The notes beneath the pieces were generated by a model. The model saw only the letters and a list, made by a program, of their open reading frames with translations, was not told the origin of the DNA and made no database searches. A program made the translations under genes and the position numbers. 64,000 bases of DNA from an uncultured Granulosicoccus sp. (GTDB lineage: Bacteria; Pseudomonadota; Gammaproteobacteria; Granulosicoccales; Granulosicoccaceae), in contig CALDSR010000010.1 in assembly GCA_937924505.1 (NCBI GenBank), positions 62,001 to 126,000 of the forward strand, given 5' to 3'. Positions 28,692 to 38,007 of this stretch are shown here, one piece after another. Position 1 is the first letter of the stretch. The number at the start of each line of letters is the position of its first letter.

Positions 28692-29477
28692 TCAGCCCGC
28701 CGGGCCAACATCCGTTTGCGCGGGATACAAGGTTTGTGAAAATTCAAAATGATCAGTCCGGCAGATAATGTCTGCGTGCAAAGCGCTGACATGCTCACCA
28801 AAGTGCAGTTCACGATGTACGTGTAATAGCGGCGAGCCTTTTTTTACATCAAGTTGTCTGGCCAGTTTTATATTCGCGGTAATGGCAAAAAATGTTTGAT
28901 TGGCCGATGTCGGTTCAAGAAAGAAAACATCCCTGACCAAAGCCGACAAGGATTGATTGGCGATATTGTGTTTTTCCAGCCCGCCAAACAACGACGCATC
29001 GAAACGCAAGGTTTCATACATCACTGGCATATCACCCACGCAAGCCTTGCGTTCGATACGCAAGCATTCGCCAGCTTGATCACGGGCTTGCATGTCGGTT
29101 CGCGTTATCACTTCATCATCCCCGTTCTTGTCTGAGCAGAACCGCTCGCGAATCGGCCCACACACCAAGTCAAGTGTTACCGCCTGCCCGCTATTGTTCA
29201 AAGCCGCACTGGTACCCGCCAGTGAAAAAAGATCGATGGATTTCGTTGGTGGTAAAACATACGTGCCGGATCCACGCCGACGTTCCAGACGTCCCTGACG
29301 AACCAGCAGATCCGTTGCTTGCCGGACGGTCGGGCGTCCAATTGACAGTCGATCGGCAAATTCGGTTTCAGACGGAATTCGCGCTGATATGGCATAGACA
29401 CCCGCGTCGATATCCGCACCAATTTGCTCGGCAAGCTGCCTGTACAGAGGCACCGGAGAGTGAGTGTTCAGCGACAT
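28692..29477 (-). CDS. GntR-family regulator with UTRA effector domain (HutC type)
   Basis: 261 residues. The N-terminal winged helix (PLYRQLAEQIGADIDAG, IPSETEFADRLSIGRPTVRQATDLLVRQGRLERRRGSGTYV) is followed by a UTRA domain (MPVMYETLRFDASLF, GSPLLHVHRELHFGE). The ATG at 29475-29477 begins just before the HTH; a longer reading frame to a TTG at 29549 overlaps an excellent promoter and is rejected. It probably represses its own operon gntR-trpB-trpA. The effector is unknown; a tryptophan-related compound is a guess. Confidence 0.83.
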   Translation of the reverse strand: MSLNTHSPVPLYRQLAEQIGADIDAGVYAISARIPSETEFADRLSIGRPTVRQATDLLVRQGRLERRRGSGTYVLPPTKSIDLFSLAGTSAALNNSGQAVTLDLVCGPIRERFCSDKNGDDEVITRTDMQARDQAGECLRIERKACVGDMPVMYETLRFDASLFGGLEKHNIANQSLSALVRDVFFLEPTSANQTFFAITANIKLARQLDVKKGSPLLHVHRELHFGEHVSALHADIICRTDHFEFSQTLYPAQTDVGPAG

Positions 29478-29519
29478 TAGCGCAGGGAAGCCCGCATCTT
29501 GTTTACTGGTCGAATTCAG

Positions 29520-29549
29520 ATAATACCGAATTATTGGTAAAGTTGTCAA
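29520..29549 (-). promoter_or_regulatory. Sigma-70 promoter of the gntR-trpBA operon with overlapping dyad
   Basis: On the minus strand TTGACA (29549-29544), an 18-base spacer and TATTAT (29525-29520) form a near-consensus promoter 43 bp before the gntR ATG. A dyad AATTC-N10-GAATT (29513-29532) spans the -10 box and could be the autoregulatory operator. Confidence 0.7.
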
Positions 29550-29601
29550 TACAACTTGGAATACGCTCCATTACTCGTCTGGATCACAGACCGGCATTGA
29601 C

Positions 29602-30000
29602 CTAACGCGCAAACTCGTCAAGCGCCGACAGCGCGTTTGCCGCATCCTCCTGCTGAACAAAAATATGATCGTGGTAATACCCAGCGACCACATTTGCGCT
29701 GATACCGCGATCTGTGAGCTTGGCGGAAAACGCCGCTGTCAGCCCGACAGCATCCAGACTGGAGTGGATACTCAAGGTGATTTTCTTGAAGACCGATTCG
29801 TAGCTCAAGCCGCTCTGATCAGCCTTGAGCTTTGACACGATCAGTGTCATCCCCTCTTGTTCATGAATTGACGCGATGGGCTCTAACGCCGGATAGTCAC
29901 CATATTGAGCGTTGGGGAATGTACAGAAGACAAATTCCCCATCCATCAATTGCGGAGACAGGGTCGACAGCATGGTCTCGAGATCAGTTTCCCCAGTCAC
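29602..30000 (-). CDS. ACT domain protein
   Basis: 132 residues, two ACT-like halves: residues 1-65 and a C-terminal ACT domain (KITLSIHSSLDAVGLTAAFSAKLTDRGISANVVAGYYHDHIFV). ACT domains bind amino acids or other small ligands. The protein has no catalytic domain and its function is unknown. It begins with GTG, 47 bp after the fccB-like gene on the same strand, so it may be at the end of the sulfur oxidation operon. Confidence 0.75.
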   Translation of the reverse strand: MTGETDLETMLSTLSPQLMDGEFVFCTFPNAQYGDYPALEPIASIHEQEGMTLIVSKLKADQSGLSYESVFKKITLSIHSSLDAVGLTAAFSAKLTDRGISANVVAGYYHDHIFVQQEDAANALSALDEFAR

Positions 30001-30047
30001 GTTCGAATTGTTTCCAACTTTTTAATGAGCATCAATTTTCATGGGCA

Positions 30048-31322
30048 TCAACTAAAAATATCACGCGTTATACCGTCGTACCAACCGAGCGATTCTTCAA
30101 ACGTCGCCTTACGGGTCGCGGCATCTTCATTAACCTGACTAACGAAGGTGGAGGTGGATGCAATCTTGCCATCAATAGAGGCATACTGCGCACCGACCTT
30201 AACACCATCGTCAGTACCGATCATGCTCCAGCACGTATTGGCATATTTGGCAGGAAAAACTCTGGCTTGAATCAAATCGCCCAGTATCGCGCGTGCGGCA
30301 ACCTTCGCTTGACTGTTGGCGGAGAAGCCGGACTTTGGCATGGCATCAGCGATACTCGCATCACCAATGACAAATATATGTTCATCGATGGTTGAGCGCA
30401 TTGAGTTACTGTCAATCGGACAATAGCCTGTATCGTCGGCGAGCCCGGCATTGCTGGCAATAGCGCCCGCCATCTGCGCCGGTATGATATTCAGCAGATC
30501 ACCTTCAAATGTATCAAAATCTGTTTCTACGGTTCCTGCTTCAGCATCAACCCCCGTGATACCGCCATGAATATCAGGACCAATCCATTCAACCATACCG
30601 GGATAGTGACTCTCCCAGCCCGCAGTAAATAGTCCTTGCTTTGAAAATTTCGTTTTCGCATCGAGAATGATTATCGTGCTATCGGTCATCCCTTTGGTCT
30701 TGAATAGATGCGCGATCATCGAAACCCGCTCATAGGGACCTGGTGGGCAACGATACGGATTAGGCGGTGCAACCATGACAACGGTATCGCCGTTGGACAG
30801 GGCCTCGAGCTTTTCTTTCAAGATTTGCGTCTGTCGACCTGCCTGCCAGGCATGTGGTGCTTTTATCGACGCCTCTTCCGAATACCCCGGCACGCTGTCA
30901 TAGATCAGATCGATACCGGGGGCGACAACGACCCGATCATAAGCGACCGAACCTCCATCTCTGAGTTTTATCATCTTCGCATCACGATCGATCTCCACCG
31001 CGTAGCTATTTACAATGTTGATACCGTACGTGCTGGCGAGCTTGTCGTAACTGTGAGTAATCGAATCAAAACTACGCACATCGCCAAGATATAAATTTGA
31101 GAAAAAACAAGACGTGTAAGTTTTGGATTCTTCAATCAATGTGACATCAACGGCACCATCCGCACCTGTGGCAATATACTTCGCAGCGGTTGCACCACCC
31201 GCACCGCCTCCGATTACAACCACTTTTGGTTTCACCTGCCCAAGCAATACGGTAGGCATTGCCAGTGTTGTAGCACCCATTCCGAGCGCGGCATTGAACT
31301 GCCTTCTTGAGATTTTTTTCAT
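30048..31322 (-). CDS. fccB: Flavocytochrome c sulfide dehydrogenase flavoprotein-like (FccB/SoxF)
   Basis: 424 residues. A Tat signal (KKISRRQFNAALGMGATTLAMP) is followed by an FAD-binding motif (KVVVIGGGAGGATAAKYI), the redox Cys region SCFFSNLYLG and a second Cys in NPYRCPPGPYERVSM, as in FccB. The C-terminal flavocytochrome domain (CWSMIGTDDGVKVGAQY) is also present. It would oxidise sulfide in the periplasm and pass electrons to the small cytochrome c encoded just upstream. It belongs to one operon with soxY, soxZ and that cytochrome. Confidence 0.85.
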   Translation of the reverse strand: MKKISRRQFNAALGMGATTLAMPTVLLGQVKPKVVVIGGGAGGATAAKYIATGADGAVDVTLIEESKTYTSCFFSNLYLGDVRSFDSITHSYDKLASTYGINIVNSYAVEIDRDAKMIKLRDGGSVAYDRVVVAPGIDLIYDSVPGYSEEASIKAPHAWQAGRQTQILKEKLEALSNGDTVVMVAPPNPYRCPPGPYERVSMIAHLFKTKGMTDSTIIILDAKTKFSKQGLFTAGWESHYPGMVEWIGPDIHGGITGVDAEAGTVETDFDTFEGDLLNIIPAQMAGAIASNAGLADDTGYCPIDSNSMRSTIDEHIFVIGDASIADAMPKSGFSANSQAKVAARAILGDLIQARVFPAKYANTCWSMIGTDDGVKVGAQYASIDGKIASTSTFVSQVNEDAATRKATFEESLGWYDGITRDIFS

Positions 31323-31406
31323 GTCGGACTCTGTTGCTTGATCACGTCTTCTGTCAGGTTAATCGGCAAGGTACAATAACCGGGGTACATTTTTACAGCC
31401 TGTGCC

Positions 31407-31781
31407 CTATTCCTGTTCGGCAAACCATGCCGATAAAGCGGCTATCTCGTCATCAGACAGGTTCTTCGCCACTGAACGCATAATCTGATTGTCTCGAATA
31501 TCAGCGCGGTACTCCAGCAAGGCTTGAACAATAATTTCATGCGCCTTTCCATGGATAACCGGAATAACTGAGTCGCTTTTACCGCCCGCCGTGCCACTGA
31601 CATGACAAGTAAGGCATTCACCGGCCAAATAGCTGCCATATTCGGTATCCGCGTCAATCGACAGAACGGCGTGCAGTTCATCCTTGACACCTTCGGAGGC
31701 CCGGACACTCGCACCAGCCATAAAAAACACTAGCGCCATCGCAATGACTTGCCAGCGATATGTGCTTATCCGGGATAGCAT
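31407..31781 (-). CDS. Periplasmic cytochrome c, probable electron partner of FccB
   Basis: 124 residues with a signal region ending at SVRASEG and one haem site, CLTCH (GECLTCHVSG). The C-terminal segment YRADIRDNQIMRSVAKNLSDDEIAALSAWFAEQ carries the Met haem ligand, as in class I cytochromes c of the FccA/SoxE type. Flavocytochrome FccA often has two haems; here there is one. The start may be the ATG at residue 15. It lies between soxZ and fccB. Confidence 0.8.
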   Translation of the reverse strand: MLSRISTYRWQVIAMALVFFMAGASVRASEGVKDELHAVLSIDADTEYGSYLAGECLTCHVSGTAGGKSDSVIPVIHGKAHEIIVQALLEYRADIRDNQIMRSVAKNLSDDEIAALSAWFAEQE

Positions 31782-31803
31782 CCAATCAGGAGCGCAACGA
31801 GGC

Positions 31804-32127
31804 TTAGTTCACTTCGATGGATCGAGACGTCTCGATCACTGTGCCGTCATCGTCCGTCCAGGCGAACGAAAATGTACCGGACTCCATGACTTTTGCACGG
31901 AACTCGAAATACGGATTGGCCGCAATCGCGGGTTCGATATCACAAGCGAAAATCAGCTCACCATTGAATTTGCACTCGAACTTGTTGATGATTTTGCGCG
32001 AGAGCAAATTGCCGTCGCTATCACGACGATGCCCTGACTCCATAACGTGACTGATCAATGACTTGATTTTGATAACCTCACCGGCAGCCGCGCGCTTGGG
32101 CACTTTTACACGGGGTTTAGCAGCCAT
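31804..32127 (-). CDS. soxZ: Sulfur oxidation carrier subunit SoxZ
   Basis: 107 residues, beginning KPRVKVPKRAAAGEVIKIKSLISHVMESGHRRD and ending in an immunoglobulin-like domain (FRAKVMESGTFSFAWTDDDG), the full SoxZ pattern. It forms a heterodimer with SoxY, which carries sulfur intermediates. It has no signal and is exported with the Tat-targeted SoxY. Confidence 0.92.
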   Translation of the reverse strand: MAAKPRVKVPKRAAAGEVIKIKSLISHVMESGHRRDSDGNLLSRKIINKFECKFNGELIFACDIEPAIAANPYFEFRAKVMESGTFSFAWTDDDGTVIETSRSIEVN

Positions 32128-32185
32128 TGTTATGCTCCTGACATTGCGTGGTTATCGAAGCTCAAGAAGTGATTTTTGTACATGA

Positions 32186-32638
32186 TCAACCGTTACTACA
32201 ACCACCAATCGTCACTTCGACATACCGAGTATCACTGACAAACGTCCCATCACTTAACTTGGCGACAGCAACCACATTCTGTGTTTCCACCAAACGCATA
32301 CGCGTGGTGGCGAACGCTTCACCACTGTCAGGTGTGAAGCGGAAAGTAGCAACCCCCGGATTCGGATTACGATCGGTGAAAATCGCCACTGATTCGACAT
32401 AGGCATCGATCGTCATAGGACTGTTCACGCTAACCGATACTGGCACGCTGTTACCATTCTCGGCTATCTCAGGAATGGTCAAGGTCAAAGCGCCCGAGCT
32501 GACTTCAACATCGCCGACGATAGACTTGATAGCGTCATGCATTTCTTCAGCCGTGGCGAACACGCGTGATGGACCCAGCAATGCCATCGCAGTCGCACCC
32601 AGAGAGCTGCCTAACAAACGTCGTCTATTGGTATTCAT
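32186..32638 (-). CDS. soxY: Sulfur oxidation carrier subunit SoxY
   Basis: 150 residues. A Tat signal (NTNRRRLLGSSLGATAMALL) precedes the Ig-like SoxY domain. The swinging-arm cysteine is Cys147 at the C-terminus. The usual tail ends in GGCGG; here it is GGCSNG, one residue longer and with Ser-Asn after the Cys. Thiosulfate- or sulfide-derived sulfur is bound to this Cys. soxXA, soxB and soxCD are absent, so the pair may work with FccB or with enzymes encoded elsewhere. Confidence 0.9.
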   Translation of the reverse strand: MNTNRRRLLGSSLGATAMALLGPSRVFATAEEMHDAIKSIVGDVEVSSGALTLTIPEIAENGNSVPVSVSVNSPMTIDAYVESVAIFTDRNPNPGVATFRFTPDSGEAFATTRMRLVETQNVVAVAKLSDGTFVSDTRYVEVTIGGCSNG

Positions 32639-32977
32639 AATGTTTCACACGCGGGCGTCAACATCTTCGAAGCTACTCTGCACGGAAGCATGACTGACCC
32701 CCATAAATACATCATGAGTTGTTTTCTCCCTGTGTTGATTCCGCCGATCGGTACTTATCGCGACACGTGGCAGTGCGGGCTCACTTGTACCTCTAGCCAG
32801 ACTTTAGCGAGGTTCCGGGTGGGAAACAACAAAAATTCGTATTTTTGAATATATTTCCTGCTGTACTAAACATATACAGGCAAACCAATACTTTAAATTG
32901 CTGTAAGTTTTAAGCTTACTGACGCATAATCAGTGGCGTAATTAGTTGCCTTCACACTGTGAACGAGAGAATTTTTC
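32639..32977. other. Divergent intergenic region soxY / pntA
   Basis: About 340 bp without a gene. It must hold the promoters of the sox operon and of pntAB. I see no clear dyad or near-consensus promoter pair in it. Confidence 0.4.
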
Positions 32978-34543
32978 ATGATAGTCGGATCCCCACGAGA
33001 GACTTTTCCCGGCGAAGCGCGGGTTGCGATGACGCCTGCATCCGCTCGCGAATTGCAAAAGCTGGGACACAGCTGCATGATCGAAACGGGCGCGGGCGAT
33101 GCCGCCGGTTACCCGGACGCGGCCTACAAGGATGCCGGCGTGGACATCGCAAATTCCGCTGATGATTTGTATCGTAAAGCCGATTTCATCGTCAAGGTGC
33201 GCCCACCAAATGATGATGAAGCATCAAGGATCTCCACGGACAAGACACTGATATCCTTTTTCTATCCTGCCGAACAGGAAAATCTTCTTCAACAGCTAGC
33301 CGACAATGGCGCAAAGACAGTTGCCATGGACATGGTGCCACGGATCAGTCGCGCGCAAAAAATGGATGCCTTGTCGTCCATGGCCAACATCTCAGGCTAC
33401 CGCTCGGTCATCGAGGCAGGTAACAATTTCGGGCGTTTCTTTACGGGGCAAGTTACCGCAGCGGGAAAAGTACAACCTGCCAAGGTTCTTGTCATTGGCG
33501 CAGGTGTTGCGGGTCTTGCCGCTATTGGGGCAGCACAATCACTCGGCGCCATTGTTCGTGCCTTTGACGTCAGGCCGGAAGTCGCCGAACAAATCGAATC
33601 AATGGGCGCGGAATTTCTCTTCCTGAATTTCGCTGATCAAACCGACGGCGCGGAAACCGGTGGCTATGCGGCCCCTTCCAGCCCCGAGTTTCGTGAAAAG
33701 CAACTGGCCTTGTTCCTCGAACAAGCACCTGATGTCGACATCGTGATAACCACCGCACTGATACCCGGGCGACCGGCGCCAAAGTTGTGGCTTGACGAAA
33801 TGGTTGCTGCGATGAAAAACGGATCGGTTGTCGTTGATCTGGCTGCCGAACGTGGTGGTAATTGCGACGCAACGGTTCCAGATGAAAAAATTGTGACTGA
33901 CAACGGGGTTACCGTTATCGGCTATACCGATTTTCCCAGTCGCATGGCAACCCAATCATCAGATCTCTATGCGAACAACATCCGTCACATGATCAGCGAT
34001 CTGACCCCCGAAAAAGATGGCGTCATCGTGCACGATATGGAGGACGATGTTATTCGCGGCGCGACAGTGACCTTCGACGGCGAGGTCACGTTTCCACCGC
34101 CGCCACCGAAGATTCAGGCGATTGCCAAGCAGCAAGCAAAGGCGCCGGAAAAAACGCCTGAAGAGCTTGCCGCAGAAGAAGCCGCGGCTGCGCGTTCAGC
34201 GGGCAGGCAACAAATTGCACTGCTGGGCATCGGTGCGTTGTTGATGTTGATGATTGGCAAGTATGCACCCGCCAGTTTCATGCAGCATTTTATTGTTTTC
34301 GTCCTCGCTGTGTTTGTCGGTTTTCAGGTTATCTGGAACGTATCACACGCCTTGCACACACCCTTGATGGCGGTAACCAACGCTATCTCCGGGATCATCA
34401 TCCTTGGTGCATTGCTACAACTCAATAGTCCGGGTTTTATTGTTACAACGCTGGCAGCGATATCGGTTCTGATCGCGACTATCAACGTCGTTGGCGGATT
34501 TCTCGTGACACGCAGAATGTTACAGATGTTTCAAAAATCTTAA
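32978..34543 (+). CDS. pntA: NAD(P) transhydrogenase subunit alpha
   Basis: 521 residues, the fused form found in enterobacteria. Domain I binds NAD(H) ([14 protein letters not shown] at the start and [28 protein letters not shown]). A linker rich in Ala and Glu at about residues 385-410 is followed by four membrane helices. With PntB it uses the proton gradient to reduce NADP+ with NADH. pntB follows after 14 bp. Confidence 0.95.
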   Translation: MIVGSPRETFPGEARVAMTPASARELQKLGHSCMIETGAGDAAGYPDAAYKDAGVDIANSADDLYRKADFIVKVRPPNDDEASRISTDKTLISFFYPAEQENLLQQLADNGAKTVAMDMVPRISRAQKMDALSSMANISGYRSVIEAGNNFGRFFTGQVTAAGKVQPAKVLVIGAGVAGLAAIGAAQSLGAIVRAFDVRPEVAEQIESMGAEFLFLNFADQTDGAETGGYAAPSSPEFREKQLALFLEQAPDVDIVITTALIPGRPAPKLWLDEMVAAMKNGSVVVDLAAERGGNCDATVPDEKIVTDNGVTVIGYTDFPSRMATQSSDLYANNIRHMISDLTPEKDGVIVHDMEDDVIRGATVTFDGEVTFPPPPPKIQAIAKQQAKAPEKTPEELAAEEAAAARSAGRQQIALLGIGALLMLMIGKYAPASFMQHFIVFVLAVFVGFQVIWNVSHALHTPLMAVTNAISGIIILGALLQLNSPGFIVTTLAAISVLIATINVVGGFLVTRRMLQMFQKS

Positions 34544-34557
34544 GGATATACACGTCG

Positions 34558-35934
34558 ATGTTGACCTCAGAGTTACAGACTGCAGCGTACATTTCATCCG
34601 CTGTGTTATTCATCCTCTCGCTTGGTGGCTTGTCCAATCAAGAGAAGGCCAAACGTGCTGTCTGGTTTGGCATCATTGGCATGGCAATCGCTGTGGTCGC
34701 GACGATTTTCGGGCCAGGCGTCAAGTTAGGCCCCTTACTTATCGCCATGCTGGTAATCGGTGCCGTGGTCGGGACGATCGTTGCAAGACGTGTCGAAATG
34801 ACCGGTATGCCAGAGCTTGTGGCAGCGCTTCATTCCTTCGTCGGATTGGCAGCGGTTTTCATTGGCATCAACTCGGATATCAACCCACCAGATCTTGCCA
34901 CCAATGCAGAACGCGTCATTCATGAGGTCGAGGTATTTCTCGGCGTGTTCATTGGCGCGATAACCTTTACCGGCTCGGTGGTCGCCTACGGAAAACTCTC
35001 CGGGAAACTGGATGGCAAGGCCCTGATTCTGCCGGGTCGACACGTACTCAACATTGCCATACTCGCAGCCTCTATCGGACTGCTACTGCTGTACATGAAT
35101 CACGCCGGCAGTTGGACCTTGTACCTGATGATCATCCTGGCCTTCGCCCTCGGCGCGCATCTGGTGCTGGCCATTGGTGGTGCCGACATGCCAGTGGTGG
35201 TGTCCATGCTGAACTCCTACTCCGGTTGGGCGGCAGCGGCCACCGGTTTCCTGCTCGGCAACGATCTGCTGATTGTCACCGGTGCATTGGTCGGTTCATC
35301 CGGCGCAATATTGTCGTACATCATGTGTAAGGCCATGAACCGCAAATTTCTGGCTGTCATTCTCGGTGGTTTTGGCGGCACATCAGGTGAAGCCATGGCC
35401 ATTGAAGGCGAACAAATTGCCATCGATGCTGATGGTGTTGCCACTGCCTTGAATGATGCAGAGTCAGTCATTATCGTACCCGGCTATGGCATGGCCGTGG
35501 CCCAGGCACAACAATCCGTTTCAGAACTGACAAGACGACTCCGCGCTCAGGGAAAGAACGTACGCTTCGGTATTCACCCAGTCGCAGGACGGCTGCCCGG
35601 ACACATGAACGTGCTGTTGGCCGAGGCCAAGGTGCCGTATGACATCGTGCTGGAAATGGATGAAATCAACGATGATTTCCCGACCACCGATGTGGTCATC
35701 GTTATCGGCTCGAATGACATCGTGAACCCCGCCGCCCAGGAAGATCCGAACTCCCCGATTGCCGGCATGCCGGTTCTCGAAGTCTGGAAAGCCAAGCAGG
35801 TATTTGTTTCAAAACGCGGCCAAGGCACGGGGTACTCGGGCATCGAAAACCCGTTGTTCTTCAAGGAGAATACCCGGATGTTCTATGGCGACGCCAAAGC
35901 GTCGATGGATGCCTTGCTACCCAAACTGACCTGA
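34558..35934 (+). CDS. pntB: NAD(P) transhydrogenase subunit beta
   Basis: 458 residues: N-terminal membrane part with about eight or nine helices, and C-terminal NADP(H)-binding domain III ([82 protein letters not shown]). Length and motifs match E. coli PntB. It forms the membrane-bound transhydrogenase with PntA. Confidence 0.95.
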   Translation: MLTSELQTAAYISSAVLFILSLGGLSNQEKAKRAVWFGIIGMAIAVVATIFGPGVKLGPLLIAMLVIGAVVGTIVARRVEMTGMPELVAALHSFVGLAAVFIGINSDINPPDLATNAERVIHEVEVFLGVFIGAITFTGSVVAYGKLSGKLDGKALILPGRHVLNIAILAASIGLLLLYMNHAGSWTLYLMIILAFALGAHLVLAIGGADMPVVVSMLNSYSGWAAAATGFLLGNDLLIVTGALVGSSGAILSYIMCKAMNRKFLAVILGGFGGTSGEAMAIEGEQIAIDADGVATALNDAESVIIVPGYGMAVAQAQQSVSELTRRLRAQGKNVRFGIHPVAGRLPGHMNVLLAEAKVPYDIVLEMDEINDDFPTTDVVIVIGSNDIVNPAAQEDPNSPIAGMPVLEVWKAKQVFVSKRGQGTGYSGIENPLFFKENTRMFYGDAKASMDALLPKLT

Positions 35935-35968
35935 GTGTTTTACTTGGCACTAACCGCAACGGCGATCA

Positions 35969-37264
35969 CTATAGATCGAGCCTGAGCGTTTTTACAACAT
36001 GCCTTTGCAGCGGTTTTGGAATATTGAGCTCACTCGCCCGTTCTTGCCACCGTGAGAAAGCATCTTGTGTGCGCTCCAACACAAGCACTTCACGCCCTCT
36101 CGGCAAGCCTGCGTATTCAGCCAGATGTTTAAGGTCCGCTCGCGTATACCCACTCGTCTTGCCATTGATGCTGAGCTGATGGAATCGTGTGAATGCACTC
36201 CCTTCCGCGTGACAAAGATCGTAAGCGGGTGTCAGTGACCACACACCGTTGCGATCCATCATGAAGCCAAAATTCTTGACATGATCGTCCTGATTGCAGC
36301 CGACGACATTAAATACCACCCGACGAAACTGCTCTTCCAATTGCGTCTTTGACAGACCGAGTTGCTTCATCAGCATAAACAGCTGCTCATAGGAGTACAC
36401 ACCACTCTCGTAGTAGTCGTAGTGCGCGAGAGCGGCGAAGGTTTGTATGAATTTCTTGCCACCCTCACCATCACGATCAAAACGACGTGTCATAAAATGA
36501 TGGCGACCGTTTTCAGAGAATATACGGCTCTCCATCATGTTGATGCCGCAGGCTTTGGCCATTTCAAAATAGCTGTACTCTAGCAAGCCGTAGCCTGACG
36601 GGTCAGCAACACCCCAATCGCCACTGAACTCGACACCGTCGAACTTGATCAGCCAATGCTCAAAGCCGTCAGGCAACGCGACCTGACCGGAACGTACCTG
36701 TTGCGTGTTCGGATTAAAAGCAATGACGGCTTTGGCGCGCGCACCTCCTGCGGAGGTCCCGACACTGAGGATGTCGAGCAGTGCCTCTTCACCTGCGGAA
36801 TCTTTAAATTGAGTGTCGAGCGTTTCTTTGCTGGCGAAGGCCATGGACGCAAGTTGTGTTAACTGCTCGATCTCAAGCTGCTTGTCGTGCGGCAAGTTCG
36901 GTCTTTTTGACGGTTCAAATTCGAGTGCTCCCATACCGCGACGCCCGGTATAACAAAGCCTGTCAACGGCGTTGAAATCATTGGGCTGCCGGCCGGTTTG
37001 CGCCAACCAGACATCGATCAGCCGTTGACCATATTTGTCTGGCAGGCTATCCGCAAGCATGCCGGGGAGACCGTGAAACGACCTTGGATGCAGTTCAGAA
37101 AACTGATAGATCCTTCGTTGCTGCACCGGCATATGGATGGGTGCCGGTTCGACGGCAAGATCGGCGAAGCTTGGGTCATACTCAAAACGTGCATGGCGCT
37201 CGGCAGCATCCATGGCAACATAGCCAATGGCCGTACCCCAGAGTCTGACGGTAGCCGTTGTCAC
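35969..37264 (-). CDS. hipA: HipA-type serine/threonine kinase toxin
   Basis: 431 residues. There is an N-terminal HipA coupling domain (TTATVRLWGTAIG through about residue 100) and a C-terminal kinase domain with the catalytic loop NQDDHVKNFGFMMD and the metal-binding TPAYDL. HipA toxins phosphorylate a cytoplasmic target (glutamyl-tRNA synthetase in E. coli) and are held inactive by HipB on DNA. It starts with GTG and overlaps hipB by four bases. Confidence 0.9.
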   Translation of the reverse strand: MTTATVRLWGTAIGYVAMDAAERHARFEYDPSFADLAVEPAPIHMPVQQRRIYQFSELHPRSFHGLPGMLADSLPDKYGQRLIDVWLAQTGRQPNDFNAVDRLCYTGRRGMGALEFEPSKRPNLPHDKQLEIEQLTQLASMAFASKETLDTQFKDSAGEEALLDILSVGTSAGGARAKAVIAFNPNTQQVRSGQVALPDGFEHWLIKFDGVEFSGDWGVADPSGYGLLEYSYFEMAKACGINMMESRIFSENGRHHFMTRRFDRDGEGGKKFIQTFAALAHYDYYESGVYSYEQLFMLMKQLGLSKTQLEEQFRRVVFNVVGCNQDDHVKNFGFMMDRNGVWSLTPAYDLCHAEGSAFTRFHQLSINGKTSGYTRADLKHLAEYAGLPRGREVLVLERTQDAFSRWQERASELNIPKPLQRHVVKTLRLDL

Positions 37265-37590
37265 GCGCCTTCGTCACCCCATCGCTTGCCACTCACACCA
37301 TTGTGTCTCCGTTGGGAACGTTCAGACAAGGCTTCAGCCATGGGAGAACCCAGGTTTTCGGGCAAGAAGTCATTGACGCCGGATATCATGTTCAATGCCT
37401 TGAGAAGCTTGAGCCAGGAATCGAGCTGACTCCCTTCGCCCGCTTCGATTCTACGCAATGTTGCAACCCCCAAACCCGCCTCCGTCGCCAGTTCCTGCTG
37501 CGAATACCCCTGCTGCTTACGCAGACGAGCGAGCCGTGAACCCAGCTCAGCGAGAATGGCCGTCTCTGGTGTCAGATTATCTATGTCCAT
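37261..37590 (-). CDS. hipB: HipB-type antitoxin, Xre-family DNA-binding protein
   Basis: 109 residues with a Cro/CI helix-turn-helix (LGSRLARLRKQQGYSQQELATEAGLGVATLRRIEAGEGSQLDSWLKLLKAL). The C-terminal tail is longer than in E. coli HipB (88 residues) and is rich in Arg and Gly. It neutralises HipA and represses the operon. Three ATC-N6-GAT dyads upstream are likely binding sites. Confidence 0.9.
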   Translation of the reverse strand: MDIDNLTPETAILAELGSRLARLRKQQGYSQQELATEAGLGVATLRRIEAGEGSQLDSWLKLLKALNMISGVNDFLPENLGSPMAEALSERSQRRHNGVSGKRWGDEGA

Positions 37591-37592
37591 GC

Positions 37593-37713
37593 TATCAATT
37601 TCGATTGCTTTTTGAGTATTAAAGCCAATTTACGATCATATTTGATATCGCATATTGTGCGCCAAATCCGAGGAATTTGCATCCAAACGTCATTTTTAAT
37701 ATCAATTTCGATA
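37593..37713. promoter_or_regulatory. Three HipB operator-like dyads upstream of hipB
   Basis: The 13-mer TATCAATTTCGAT occurs identically at 37593-37605 and 37700-37712. A third site of the same ATC-N6-GAT form (ATCATATTTGAT) is at 37635-37646. Centre distances are 41 and 66 bp. E. coli HipB also binds several TATCC-N8-GGATA dyads upstream of its operon, so this layout fits, with a shorter spacer. Confidence 0.65.
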
Positions 37714-38007
37714 TCAAATTTGCCGAATTCGCCAAAATACAATCATAAATGATTACCGTTTTCACAACCCCGTTCTGATCCATCAGCGTCGGGAAACACA
37801 TTTACACCATCCTCATCGGTCGTTAAACATCGAGGGAGTCCAGTTTGGTGCTACTCACCAAGTACCTTTTCAGTACCTGCTGTGTCCAGTGTCGAGGATC
37901 CGCTCCCGCAGCGGATCACTTCGCTGTCCGGGCACTATTACCCACTGAATCAAGTGGGCCAGTATGGATCTGCTACATTAGCCGCAATTGCAAAGCACGA
38001 CAGCACG
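37714..38007. other. Intergenic region hipB / rhodanese
   Basis: About 295 bp without a convincing gene. The frame that runs into the rhodanese gene is open from 37882 but codes for no rhodanese-like sequence before 38008. Confidence 0.4.

Noticed and set aside
29478..29549. Longer N-terminus of the GntR regulator from a TTG
   Set aside because: The region is a near-consensus promoter and its translation does not resemble the family.
30048..32638. Complete Sox thiosulfate oxidation operon
   Set aside because: Only soxY and soxZ are present with a flavocytochrome pair; soxXA, soxB and soxCD are missing here.
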